The notes: generated by a model not told the origin, from the letters alone. Shown: positions 1 to 6,287, numbered from the stretch's first letter. The stretch is DNA of 7,832 nucleotides from Methanosarcinales archaeon (GCA_012329085.1 JAAXQB010000372.1:1-7832); one strand, 5' to 3'. Made by a program: numbers and translations.

Positions 1-164
1 GAGCGTATGAGAAAATCTCTGATTTTCGAACGAACGAGCGTATGAGAAAATCTCTGATTTTCGAACGAATGAGCGTATGAGAAAATCTCTGATTTTCGAA
101 CGAACGAGCGTATGAGAAAATCTCTGATTTTCGAACGAATGAGCGTATGAGAAAATCTCTGATT
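1..164. repeat. 35-bp tandem repeat, four full copies plus a partial
   Basis: Four exact head-to-tail 35-bp units start at 1, 36, 71 and 106, followed by a 24-bp partial unit at 141. Each unit holds the hairpin GAAAATC-TCT-GATTTTC and ends in CGAACGAAY. The last base alternates C, T, C, T, so the true period may be 70 bp, expanded by duplication of a two-unit block. The period is not a multiple of three and no open frame runs through it. The array begins at the window edge, so its full length is unknown. The unit resembles the palindromic elements scattered through the rest of the window. Confidence 0.95.
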
Positions 165-165
165 C

Positions 166-190
166 AGGAAATTCTCAAAGAGAATTTCCT
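166..190. repeat. perfect hairpin, 11-bp stem, AAA loop
   Basis: AGGAAATTCTC (166-176) and GAGAATTTCCT (180-190) are exact reverse complements around an AAA loop. It follows the tandem array directly and lies about 160 bp downstream of the NapH-like gene on the minus strand. It could form in RNA or as a cruciform. No T-run follows it on the minus strand, so I do not call it a terminator. Confidence 0.85.
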
Positions 191-194
191 TCTA

Positions 195-219
195 AAAATT
201 TCTCCTTTGGAGAAATTTT
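195..219. repeat. perfect hairpin, 11-bp stem, TTT loop
   Basis: AAAATTTCTCC (195-205) pairs exactly with GGAGAAATTTT (209-219) around TTT. It sits 4 bp after the previous hairpin. The stem sequence differs from its neighbour but has the same length and the same loop size. On the plus strand it is followed by GTTTT. Confidence 0.85.
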
Positions 220-220
220 G

Positions 221-275
221 TTTTCGAATGAACGAGCGTTTGCTCGTGATTGAACGAATAATGTTCGAATAAATT
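221..275. repeat. dispersed palindromic element, copy B
   Basis: This copy carries GAATGAACGAGCG, then TTTGCTCGTGATTG, then AACGAATAATGTTCGAAT. The string GCTCGTGATTGAACGAATAA recurs at 6287-6306. It has no coding capacity. It belongs to the same family as the tandem array, with a different inner segment between the conserved GAAYGARYGAGCG blocks. Confidence 0.75.
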
Positions 276-350
276 TCTAATATTCTTGTTATTTTTCCTT
301 ATCCTCTAATAATAGAACTTACTTTTTATATAACTATATCCATTTATTTT

Positions 351-1208
351 TTATTTAGATTTAAAATATGGTATATTCATATTTACAACATTGGGCTTAC
401 ATTGTATTATGCATCGATCACATCTCACACATTCCAATGAATTATATCCCTTTTCTAATTTGGAATAGGGATACCCTGTTGTACAGCCATCTAAACAATC
501 TTTGCATCCAGTACATCCTTTTCTATCAACTTTTATCTTAAATAAGGATAGTTTATTGGTTAGTGCAAAAAGAAGACCTGCCGGACATAAATATTTACAC
601 CATGCTCGATGTATAAAAAGTCCACCAACAAATGCAAACATTAAAAAAATATGCCATGTATTTTCAAAACCTCGTCCTGCAAAATATCTGACATTTATGA
701 TAAATCGAAGTGCATGAATAAGTAGTGCATCTGGCATAACATCATAAACGCGTGCAAAAATAATTGCAGAAAATACAAGTGATATAATTAAAATTGGGTA
801 TTTTAAAAATCGTAATGCTTGATCTATTTTTTTAATTAAATTGAATTTTATTCGTATATTAAATTTATTAATTAAATTATGTTTATTTATTTTATTAAGT
901 ATATTTTGTCTATACAATTTATTAATTTTACCATATAGATTTGTTTTTTTATAAATCTTAGATGCGGGCATATATATAATATCTTGTGCTGTACCAACTG
1001 GGCATGCCATTCCGCAAAAAATTCTTCCTTTAAATATACCTGCTAATACTACTCCTATTGCAAGAGGTTCTTGATACTGTTTAAAAAAACATGGGTAATC
1101 ACATATTGAGCATAAAATAAATGGAATTGGATATCTACAAAAGCGATCGAATGTATTTCGCCCGCTATAAAGAATTGATAATGCAATAATTAAAAACAAT
1201 CCTTTCAT
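351..1208 (-). CDS. NapH-like membrane 4Fe-4S protein
   Basis: This is a 285-aa polytopic membrane protein of the NapH/NosR/CcoG-like '4Fe-4S binding' superfamily, which passes electrons between a membrane quinol or equivalent and a redox partner. Hydrophobic spans lie near residues 2-15, 48-64, 137-153 and 184-200. The family-typical CGMACP (C65, C69) and CKYLCP (C204, C208) motifs follow two of these spans. The C-terminus carries two ferredoxin motifs, C232/C235/C238/C242 and C260/C263/C266/C270; only the second ends in the usual CKP. An N-terminal cluster (C24, C33, C36, C40) may add metal ligands. Residues 85-130 are a Lys/Asn-rich, very AT-rich linker. The ATG at 1206-1208 has no Shine-Dalgarno sequence close by; a GGAG lies about 55 nt upstream, and no other ATG, GTG or TTG in frame suits it. 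No partner redox gene is in the window, so the electron donor and acceptor are unknown. Confidence 0.85.
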   Translation of the reverse strand: MKGLFLIIALSILYSGRNTFDRFCRYPIPFILCSICDYPCFFKQYQEPLAIGVVLAGIFKGRIFCGMACPVGTAQDIIYMPASKIYKKTNLYGKINKLYRQNILNKINKHNLINKFNIRIKFNLIKKIDQALRFLKYPILIISLVFSAIIFARVYDVMPDALLIHALRFIINVRYFAGRGFENTWHIFLMFAFVGGLFIHRAWCKYLCPAGLLFALTNKLSLFKIKVDRKGCTGCKDCLDGCTTGYPYSKLEKGYNSLECVRCDRCIIQCKPNVVNMNIPYFKSK

Positions 1209-1493
1209 AAATAAATATACATGTTTTGTTGTTATTTTAATATTCTTAAAAATAGTTATTTCTCCTTTTTATTGCATTATACCTTGTAAATACATATTTC
1301 TCAAAGAGAAATATGTTTTAGAAAATCTCTGATTTTCGTATTATATGCTCAAAAAAATTTTTAATTTCTTGTAAATAATAATAATCTTATATGCATTTAT
1401 TAACTTAATTGATATTTAAAATTAATGATTTTTTATTAATATACAACTTAAATTATAAAATTATTTAAATTTAAATATTTTTATATTGAATAA
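1209..1493. other. AT-rich spacer with palindromic element and module spacer
   Basis: No gene is visible here. Positions 1292-1338 hold element copy C (listed separately). Positions 1394-1493 align with 4877-4996, the sequence downstream of the other SBP remnant. Shared blocks include TTATTAAYTTAATTRATATTT and a later ATTTAAAT-rich stretch. The same stretch also resembles 3300-3400, downstream of the intact SBP. The promoter of the NapH-like gene should lie in 1209-1290 but cannot be picked out from the AT background. Confidence 0.6.
1292..1338. repeat. dispersed element copy C: two hairpins
   Basis: ACATATTTCTC (1292-1302) pairs exactly with GAGAAATATGT (1306-1316) around AAA. It is followed by GAAAATCTCTGATTTTCG (1321-1338), identical to the core of the 35-bp tandem unit at 1-164. 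The order of a CTC-AAA-GAG hairpin next to the GAAAATC-TCT-GATTTTC hairpin mirrors, in reverse, the arrangement at 150-190. It lies upstream of the NapH-like gene. Confidence 0.8.
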
Positions 1494-1764
1494 TTATCCA
1501 ATAATTGCATTTAAAAAATATATGATGTCATTATATAGTGCATTATTAAATAGAATAAATAAATAAAATAAATATGCATTCATTTGATTTATTTTTTCAT
1601 AGTATATAATTTTATAAATTATATATAGTAAAAAAAAATAAAAATGATAAACAATTCACTATCTTCTGATGAATATATGCATAACAGTAAAATTGTAAAT
1701 CAAATGAGTTAATATATTGTACAAAACCCTATAAAATATTTTAGTATGGTTTTGCCATGTTGAT
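1494..1764 (-). pseudogene. decayed 3' end of a substrate-binding-protein gene (copy I)
   Basis: This stretch aligns with the last ~80 codons of the intact SBP gene (3401-3646) at a nearly fixed offset. The offset is 1907 at TTATCC..AATTGCATYTA (1494-1512), 1903 at AARTTGTAMATCA (1690-1702) and TACAAAA (1720-1726), and 1888 at TGGTTTTGC (1747-1755). Between anchors, identity drops to near background and the sequence has drifted to A/T. One 15-nt insertion separates the last two anchors. No reading frame survives. It begins 10 nt past the carbonic anhydrase stop, so that gene sits exactly where the front of this SBP copy should be. Internal segments are too degraded to prove homology by eye; the evidence is the collinear anchors. 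Confidence 0.65.
1722..1754 (-). terminator. possible terminator hairpin after the carbonic anhydrase gene
   Basis: CAAAACC (1722-1728) and GGTTTTG (1748-1754) are exact inverted repeats flanking a loop that itself contains the palindrome TAAAATATTTTA. It starts 20 nt past the carbonic anhydrase stop. On the minus strand the distal arm gives GGTTTTG, with only a four-T run. It is built from SBP remnant sequence, so it may be coincidental. Confidence 0.35.
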
Positions 1765-1773
1765 TATGTTAAA

Positions 1774-2625
1774 TTATGAGCAGCAGGCACATCCACCACT
1801 TGAACAGCCCGGTGTTGCCATAAAATCTTCCAAATTGTCGCTAGTAACTGTAAACATTTCATTAATGGTTCCATCAAACATACTTTTTGCTCCAATAACC
1901 ATAACTTCATTTTGTTCAATAAGTTCTTTAATTCCTTCGGCATAAGTTATGATTTCTTGTGCTACAAAGGTTACATGTAATTTTGTAGCGTGTTCGCCTA
2001 ACTCAACACCTGTTTTTTCTGTTGTATTTATGGCTTTATCTACTGCAGGTATGGCTTCTTCTACAACATACACCAGCTTATCAATTGCAAAAGGAAGATC
2101 AAGTGTTCCTTTTTGATGGGCTACAGTTGAATGTAAAGCACCACATCCTTCGTGACCCATAACTACTATTAATGGAGCTCCAAGTGCATGAACTGAAAAC
2201 TCTAACGATCCTAGTGCCAACCCATCAACTGAATTTCCTGCTGTGCGTACACCAAACACATCGCCCATCCCTTGATCAAATAAAACTTCTGGAGCAACTC
2301 GGGAATCTGAACAATAAATAACAGAAACAAATGGCCATTGTCCTTCTGCATGCTTTGTTCTTAATCCATCCCAATCTCTGATAGCTTTATCTCCTGCAAG
2401 AAATCTTTGATTTCCTTTTAATAGTTCTGTCCATCCCGCTGCTGGATTTTCTCGTAGATTTTCAGATCGTTCATAGAATATTACTGGCTCTGGCTCTGGC
2501 TCTGGTTCAGCAACTTCTACTGATGGTTGTACTTCTTGTTCAACACACCCTGTAACAAAAATACTTGCTATTATAAGCACTCCAATAAGTGCTATTTTGT
2601 TAAGTTTCTTTAAATTTTTTAACAT
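1774..2625 (-). CDS. secreted beta-carbonic anhydrase lipoprotein
   Basis: This 283-aa beta-class carbonic anhydrase interconverts CO2 and bicarbonate with a catalytic zinc. Residues 1-27 are a lipoprotein signal peptide: a Lys-rich start, a hydrophobic core, then VTGC with C27 as the lipidated cysteine, so the enzyme should be anchored outside the cytoplasmic membrane. A Glu/Pro linker (about 39-48) follows. The catalytic domain spans about 62-268 with zinc ligands C105, H158 and C161 and the D107-R109 dyad in CSDSR; MGHEGCGA is typical of the family. The tail (272-283) is unusual, with four cysteines at 274, 279, 281 and 282. The ATG at 2625 has no Shine-Dalgarno sequence, although the paralogous leader of the SBP gene has one. 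The signal peptide and upstream DNA are shared with the SBP, and a decayed SBP 3' end lies just downstream. Beta-class identity is firm; the physiological role is inferred. Confidence 0.93.
   Translation of the reverse strand: MLKNLKKLNKIALIGVLIIASIFVTGCVEQEVQPSVEVAEPEPEPEPVIFYERSENLRENPAAGWTELLKGNQRFLAGDKAIRDWDGLRTKHAEGQWPFVSVIYCSDSRVAPEVLFDQGMGDVFGVRTAGNSVDGLALGSLEFSVHALGAPLIVVMGHEGCGALHSTVAHQKGTLDLPFAIDKLVYVVEEAIPAVDKAINTTEKTGVELGEHATKLHVTFVAQEIITYAEGIKELIEQNEVMVIGAKSMFDGTINEMFTVTSDNLEDFMATPGCSSGGCACCS
2484..2507 (-). repeat. hexanucleotide repeat encoding the Glu-Pro linker
   Basis: Four 6-bp units (CTGGCT three times, then CTGGTT) encode alternating Pro and Glu around residues 40-47 of the carbonic anhydrase, between the lipidated cysteine and the enzyme domain. 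Gain or loss of units would keep the frame and only change tether length. Confidence 0.8.
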
Positions 2626-3214
2626 GTTTTAATATTTATTTTATATTGTTTTTTATTATATTTTAGTTTGAAAATATTCACTTCATTTATTTTTTATGTA
2701 GATCAAGTTATATGTTTTATTTAATCCGAGTTTCAAAGAAACAATCAAAATCGATATACAGATTTTAAAAACAATGCCACCATCAAAATCAATGGAATTG
2801 GATATTTATTAGCCACATGACTTACTAATTTCAATGTCATCACTCTTCTATTTATTAAAAATAGATGGATTTCATAAGTTTGGATATGTTACGACATTGA
2901 GACATTCCATCTTATAAAATTGAGCTTAAATTAAATAAAAAATACAAAAATCCAATTTTTAACAGCATCATTTTAAATAAATCAATCAAAAATTTTTTAT
3001 ATTTTTGTGTTTTTATTAATTATATTTCATTGAACAGGCAATTTAATGCTTTGATACTATATAATAATTGTTACATGATATAAATACACAATATTTAAAT
3101 TATGTGCAATATTTTTAAAAATAATCGAATCTTTTTTATAATATAGTATAATAATATTATTATATATAATTATCAATCTAAATAAATATATTAATCAAAA
3201 GGAAAAATTGAAAA

Positions 3215-3368
3215 TTTCTCTGGGTGTATATTTTTATAAATTATATATAATAAAAAAATTATTTGTAACCACTCAAAGAAGTTAAAAAAGTAGATGAATT
3301 GCATTTAATACAACTTAAAATGCATTTTCATACAATTCATTAATGATTATTGTGCCTAGTAGTTACAA
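3215..3368. repeat. possible small inserted element with inverted repeats
   Basis: This stretch runs from TTTCTCTG through TATATTTTTATAAATTATATA (3227-3247) to AGTTAC. TTGTAACCACT (3263-3273) is an imperfect inverted repeat (10 of 11) of AGTAGTTACAA (3358-3368), and ATGAATTG (3294-3301) pairs with CAATTCAT (3333-3340) inside it. It falls within the extra ~160 bp that distinguishes this spacer from its paralogue. The insert at 5171-5323 likewise starts with TTTCTCTG plus a similar AT palindrome and ends near AAGTTAC. It could be a MITE-like element or a structured RNA. Confidence 0.4.
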
Positions 3369-3372
3369 TTAT

Positions 3373-3390
3373 TTAAACACGGTTGTTTAA
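3373..3390 (-). terminator. possible terminator hairpin after the SBP gene
   Basis: TTAAACA (3373-3379) and TGTTTAA (3384-3390) form a 7-bp stem with a CGGT loop, 11 nt past the SBP stop on the minus strand. No strong T-run follows. The hairpin is absent from the two decayed module copies, whose matching spacer reads ATTTAAAT-rich instead. Confidence 0.35.
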
Positions 3391-3400
3391 TATTTCTAAA

Positions 3401-4384
3401 TTATCCCACAATTGCATCTACGCGTTCTGCAACAGCAGTGTCTGCCATATCAGCCCATGGAATAAATGTAAAATCGAAGTTATTATCTGCAACTATTTGT
3501 GGAACAGGTCCGCCAGGTAAAGCTGATGCCATATTAAATGTAGTTGCAGCTTTTGTTGCAAATTCTGGTGACATTAAAAAGTCCGCAAATTCAAGTTGTA
3601 CATCAGTTGGATTATTTGGAATTACAAAAATACCTGGTTTTGCTATTGCTCCTTCTTCTGGCCAAATTACTCCAATTTCTCCATCTCTTACGCGCGTATT
3701 TAATAAACTAGATATGCCAACTGCAACCCTTCCTTCTTTTACAGCGGTAGTTACATCTCCTTGACTTCCTGTAATTTCTGCATTTTCAATTAAAGTTCTA
3801 AATGTATTTTCACCTAAATGATGGTAAAATGCAACTGTACCCCATGATCCTTGGCAACCAGTAGTTGGCATGCCTATTGGTTGATCAAAGTTTGCAAGTG
3901 CTTCAAGTGTTGTTGGAACATCTTCTCGTGCAATAAGATTGGAATTGTATATTATAACATATGCATCAGTCCACATTGTATGAATTTCTCCTGCTGGATC
4001 TGCAAATGTTGCAAGTTCAGTACGAAGTTGATAACGACCTGGAAATTCTGCTATAAGTGGTCTTGCTTGTTCGAGTAATTGAGTAACTTCTCTATGGTTG
4101 TAGCTAATTACCACTCCCCTTCCAATTTTTCCTTCTGCGATCGCAAGTCTTAGATATTCTCGTAAATCTCCGGATCCTGTTGAATATAATGCACCCTCTG
4201 CAAATCTTGGAGCTGCTCTAACAAAAGCATATTGTGCATCTCTAAACCCACCGCCACTCGTTTGATGCATATGTCCAATTGCTATTTCTTCTTGTTCTTC
4301 CACACATCCTGTGACAAGAATGCCTGCTATTATAATCAATCCAACAATTAGTATTTTATCAAGTTTCTTTAAATTATTTAACAT
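3401..4384 (-). CDS. ABC-type substrate-binding lipoprotein (Fe3+-type fold)
   Basis: This 327-aa extracellular solute-binding protein resembles the family-1/6 iron-type (FbpA-like) periplasmic binding proteins. It would capture a ligand outside the membrane and hand it to an ABC importer. Residues 1-27 are a lipoprotein signal with VTGC (C27 lipidated), nearly identical in design to that of the carbonic anhydrase. Landmarks are STGSGDL (68-74), HTMWTDAYVIIYNSNLI (135-151, where such proteins contact ligand and hinge), and a C-lobe with WPEEGAIAKPGIFVIPNN (241-258) and FADFLMSPEFA (266-276). An unpaired C177 is present. The ATG at 4384 is fixed by GAGGTG seven nt upstream. No permease or ATPase gene is in the window, so the ligand is unknown; iron, thiamine-like or oxyanion ligands are all possible. 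The final ~80 codons match two pseudogene fragments nearby. The gene is clearly less AT-rich than its flanks. Confidence 0.85.
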   Translation of the reverse strand: MLNNLKKLDKILIVGLIIIAGILVTGCVEEQEEIAIGHMHQTSGGGFRDAQYAFVRAAPRFAEGALYSTGSGDLREYLRLAIAEGKIGRGVVISYNHREVTQLLEQARPLIAEFPGRYQLRTELATFADPAGEIHTMWTDAYVIIYNSNLIAREDVPTTLEALANFDQPIGMPTTGCQGSWGTVAFYHHLGENTFRTLIENAEITGSQGDVTTAVKEGRVAVGISSLLNTRVRDGEIGVIWPEEGAIAKPGIFVIPNNPTDVQLEFADFLMSPEFATKAATTFNMASALPGGPVPQIVADNNFDFTFIPWADMADTAVAERVDAIVG

Positions 4385-4996
4385 ATTTTAACACCTCTTT
4401 ATATTATTTTTTTATTAAATTAAGTCTAAAAGTTTACACTCTATTTATTTTTCAATACACTCTAATTTTAAATATTTATTATTTAAATCAAAAAACATAA
4501 AATTTCTTTATTATGCATCATTATTCATATGTATTTAGATAGTCTCTAAATTTTTAATATTAATAAAATCAACAAATCAAATTTAATATAAATTACTAAT
4601 TTATAAAAATATATTTAATATTATTATTTTTGAATCTAAATTATGCGACCCTCTACAAAAATGTTTATAAATGAATAATTTGATGGCATTGATTTTAATA
4701 AGATAAACATATATTCTTATTTTAAATAAACCAATCAAATTTTTTTATATTCTTATATTCTTATTTGTTTAGAGTTGTAAAACTTTTATTAGACATATAA
4801 TTTAATACTTTATTCTATATAGTATTTGTCATTTGTTGGAATCATGTGATATTTAAATTATATGAAATAATGTTATTGCAGACAGTTATTAATTTAATTA
4901 ATATTTAAAATTAATTAATTTGTATTATTATTATTTTATAATACTGCATTAATTAAAATATAAAATCATTTAAATATAAATATCTGATGTATATTA
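4385..4996. other. spacer upstream of the SBP gene, paralogous to 2626-3400
   Basis: No gene is visible. From the start codon to about 4865 the sequence aligns with the carbonic anhydrase upstream region. From 4877 to 4996 it aligns with 1394-1493, the spacer downstream of SBP copy I. It therefore joins the 3' flank of one SBP copy (4997-5423) to the leader of the next gene. The core promoter of the SBP gene should lie around 4400-4440. Confidence 0.65.
4392..4397 (-). promoter_or_regulatory. Shine-Dalgarno site of the SBP gene
   Basis: GAGGTG on the minus strand lies 7 nt before the ATG at 4384, a strong match to the archaeal anti-SD and decisive for this start. At the equivalent place the carbonic anhydrase leader reads AATAAATAT-like sequence, so the site has been lost there or was never present. 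Confidence 0.8.
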
Positions 4997-5423
4997 ACAT
5001 ATAATGATTGCATGTATGCGTTTTGCAACAATAATCTTTATTATATTTTCCTATAATTTGAATATAAAATTAAATCCATAATTTGAAATTATTTTTGAAA
5101 CATGTCTATTAGGCAAAGGCGATGCCGCATTAAATTTATTTGTAAATTTTGTTGCAAATTTTTATGATACAAAAAATTAAATTTTTTTCTCTGTATAGCA
5201 ATTTTACAAATTATATACCAATGTTCGTTCAATTACGAGCTACGAGAAATTTAAAAAATTTCTTTGAATATCATTCTGAAAAAATAAGTGTTAAATGTAT
5301 AACTTTATAAGTTACATACACTTAAAAAATTAGCAAATTTAAGTTGTATATCAGTTAAATTAGCTGAAATCGCAAGACTTCATTATGGATGCATTTTTAA
5401 ATAATGTTGCCATTACAAAAATT
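4997..5423 (-). pseudogene. decayed 3' end of a substrate-binding-protein gene (copy III)
   Basis: This fragment covers about residues 251-327 of the SBP family. ATTGCATGTATGCGTTTTGC at 5007 matches 17 of 20 bases at 3411 in the intact gene. Around 5109-5167 the minus strand reads S*KFATKFTNKFNAASPLP against SPEFATKAATTFNMASALP (residues 272-290), in the same frame but with a stop. Homology resumes at 5321-5368 (CTTAAAAAATTAGCAAATTT, 15 of 20 against 3573-3592) after a 153-bp insertion, and again at ATTACAAAAAT (5412-5422) after about 43 extra bp. There are several in-frame stops and no start, so it is not functional. It ends 11 bp from the stop of the HAD gene. Confidence 0.85.
5171..5323. 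mobile_element. 153-bp insertion in SBP copy III, flanked by a 9-bp direct repeat
   Basis: The sequence separates two fragments that are contiguous in the intact SBP gene (junction near 3572). AAAAAATTA occurs at 5171-5179 and again at 5324-5332, as expected for a target-site duplication, though such a string is not rare in this AT background. Inside are TTTCTCTG, an AT palindrome (5198-5219), a reverse-oriented copy of the GCTCGTRATTGAACGAA element (5222-5242), the stem AGAAATTT/AAATTTCT, and an imperfect hairpin TGTATAACTT/AAGTTACATA near 5297-5319. It has no coding capacity, so it would be a non-autonomous element. Confidence 0.5.
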
Positions 5424-5433
5424 TAAATTCCCC

Positions 5434-6234
5434 TTAAATCTTATCAACTATTCCTATAATTTCACATATATTATTTATCGAATAATCTGCAATTTTAATA
5501 ATATTTTCTGTCGTATTTCCATTTTGAAGTGTGACTACTGAAACATCACTTTCAATCATTGCAGGAATATCATTTGATGCATCTCCCACCATAACAACCA
5601 CATATCCTTCGTCTTTTAAATCTGATATTAACTTTTTTTTCTGTTTTTGGTGTGCTTCTGACAAAATACAACACCCATCAATATTTAATTCTTTACTCAA
5701 ATTCCTAATCGAATATTTTGAATCTCCTGTTGCAATAAAAACATTAATTCCTTTCTCTTTTAAAATTTTAATTGTATTTTTTGATTCAGAAAAAAGAGCA
5801 CCACTTGTTGCCACAGTATATTCAATTTCCCCCTTATGCGTATCTATTATCACAGCAGAACCATAATCATCTCTTTTAATTCTTTTTTTTATTACTCTAA
5901 TTGAGTGTTGAAGATTTTCTACTGTTGTATTTTTATCTTTTAAAATATTATTTTTATTTATTGGAAGATTGCAATAAATTATTTTCCAATCCATCAAATC
6001 TAAAAAATCTGTAATCAAATTATCAGGATTTTGTTTTTCTATTAATTCAATTGATTTTTCTTTTTTTATAATAACTAATGCTCTTCCTTTTTTTTCATCA
6101 ACTATATCAACGGTTTGCCTATTGCATATAAATTCATTTGTATTTGCAACTTTTATCACTCTTTTAATGCCTGCAAGTGTTCCTGCATAATCAAAGACTA
6201 CAGCATATTTTTTATTTTTATTATTTGTGGGCAT
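5434..6234 (-). CDS. soluble P-type-ATPase-like HAD phosphatase (MJ0968 family)
   Basis: This 266-aa cytosolic protein of the haloacid dehalogenase superfamily closely resembles Methanocaldococcus jannaschii MJ0968, as I recall that sequence; MJ0968 has been described as a soluble relative of the P-type ATPase catalytic domains. Motif I is DYAGT (D15 nucleophile); the missing second Asp matches P-type ATPases (DKTGT) rather than ordinary HAD phosphatases. Motif II is ATGD (T169-D171), the motif III lysine is among K199-K201, and motif IV is VGDASND with D218 and D222. Residues 35-145 form the inserted cap domain, including FICNRQTVDIVD, EKKGRALVIIK and GEIEYTVATSG. There are no membrane segments. 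The natural substrate is unknown, and ATP or phosphoprotein hydrolysis is possible. The ATG at 6234 has no Shine-Dalgarno sequence; a TATA-like box about 45 bp upstream would give a short leader. It appears to be a single-gene unit. Confidence 0.88.
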   Translation of the reverse strand: MPTNNKNKKYAVVFDYAGTLAGIKRVIKVANTNEFICNRQTVDIVDEKKGRALVIIKKEKSIELIEKQNPDNLITDFLDLMDWKIIYCNLPINKNNILKDKNTTVENLQHSIRVIKKRIKRDDYGSAVIIDTHKGEIEYTVATSGALFSESKNTIKILKEKGINVFIATGDSKYSIRNLSKELNIDGCCILSEAHQKQKKKLISDLKDEGYVVVMVGDASNDIPAMIESDVSVVTLQNGNTTENIIKIADYSINNICEIIGIVDKI

Positions 6235-6275
6235 TTAAATTTAATAATTTGGGCAAAAATGTTTAATTTTTTTGG

Positions 6276-6287
6276 CTTTTTTTATAG
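6276..6287 (-). promoter_or_regulatory. candidate TATA box for the HAD gene
   Basis: CTATAAAAAAAG on the minus strand is centred about 47 bp before the ATG. With the usual archaeal spacing, transcription would start near 6254 and leave a ~20-nt leader without a Shine-Dalgarno site. The box is formed by the left edge of a dispersed palindromic element (copy E). Confidence 0.5.

Larger units (their letters stand above)
2626..3400. other. spacer upstream of the carbonic anhydrase, paralogous to 4385-4996
   Basis: No gene is visible in this 775-bp AT-rich stretch. It is collinear with the DNA upstream of the SBP gene. The shared start region is offset by 1759, TTTAAATAAA lies at 2972 and 4721 (offset 1749), and ATATTTAAATTAT at 3091 and 4849 (offset 1758). 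Beyond about 3104 this copy carries roughly 160 bp that the 4862-4996 copy lacks, including an AT palindrome and a long inverted repeat. The carbonic anhydrase promoter should lie near 2640-2680, where ATAATAAAAAAYAATATAAA is shared by both leaders on the minus strand, but the AT background prevents a firm call. Confidence 0.65.

Noticed and set aside
1..164. CRISPR array
   Set aside because: The units abut with no variable spacers and are identical across their full 35 bp apart from the last base, so this is a simple tandem repeat.
502..717. Plus-strand ORFs opposite the real genes (also at 1757, 3438, 3851, 5531, 6406 and 6756)
   Set aside because: Each lies antisense to a better-supported minus-strand gene or pseudogene. 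Their translations show no family motifs and no credible ribosome-binding context.
1580..1707. 12-bp inverted repeat TCATTTGATTTA / TAAATCAAATGA as ends of a mobile element
   Set aside because: The interval keeps nearly the same length as the matching part of the intact SBP gene (net difference 4 bp), so nothing seems inserted. The repeat probably arose by drift in AT-rich sequence.
1774..1810. Selenocysteine or ribosomal-peptide (lanthipeptide-like) tail on the carbonic anhydrase
   Set aside because: There is no in-frame UGA at the tail and no modifying enzyme nearby. Plain cysteines on an enzyme are the simpler reading.
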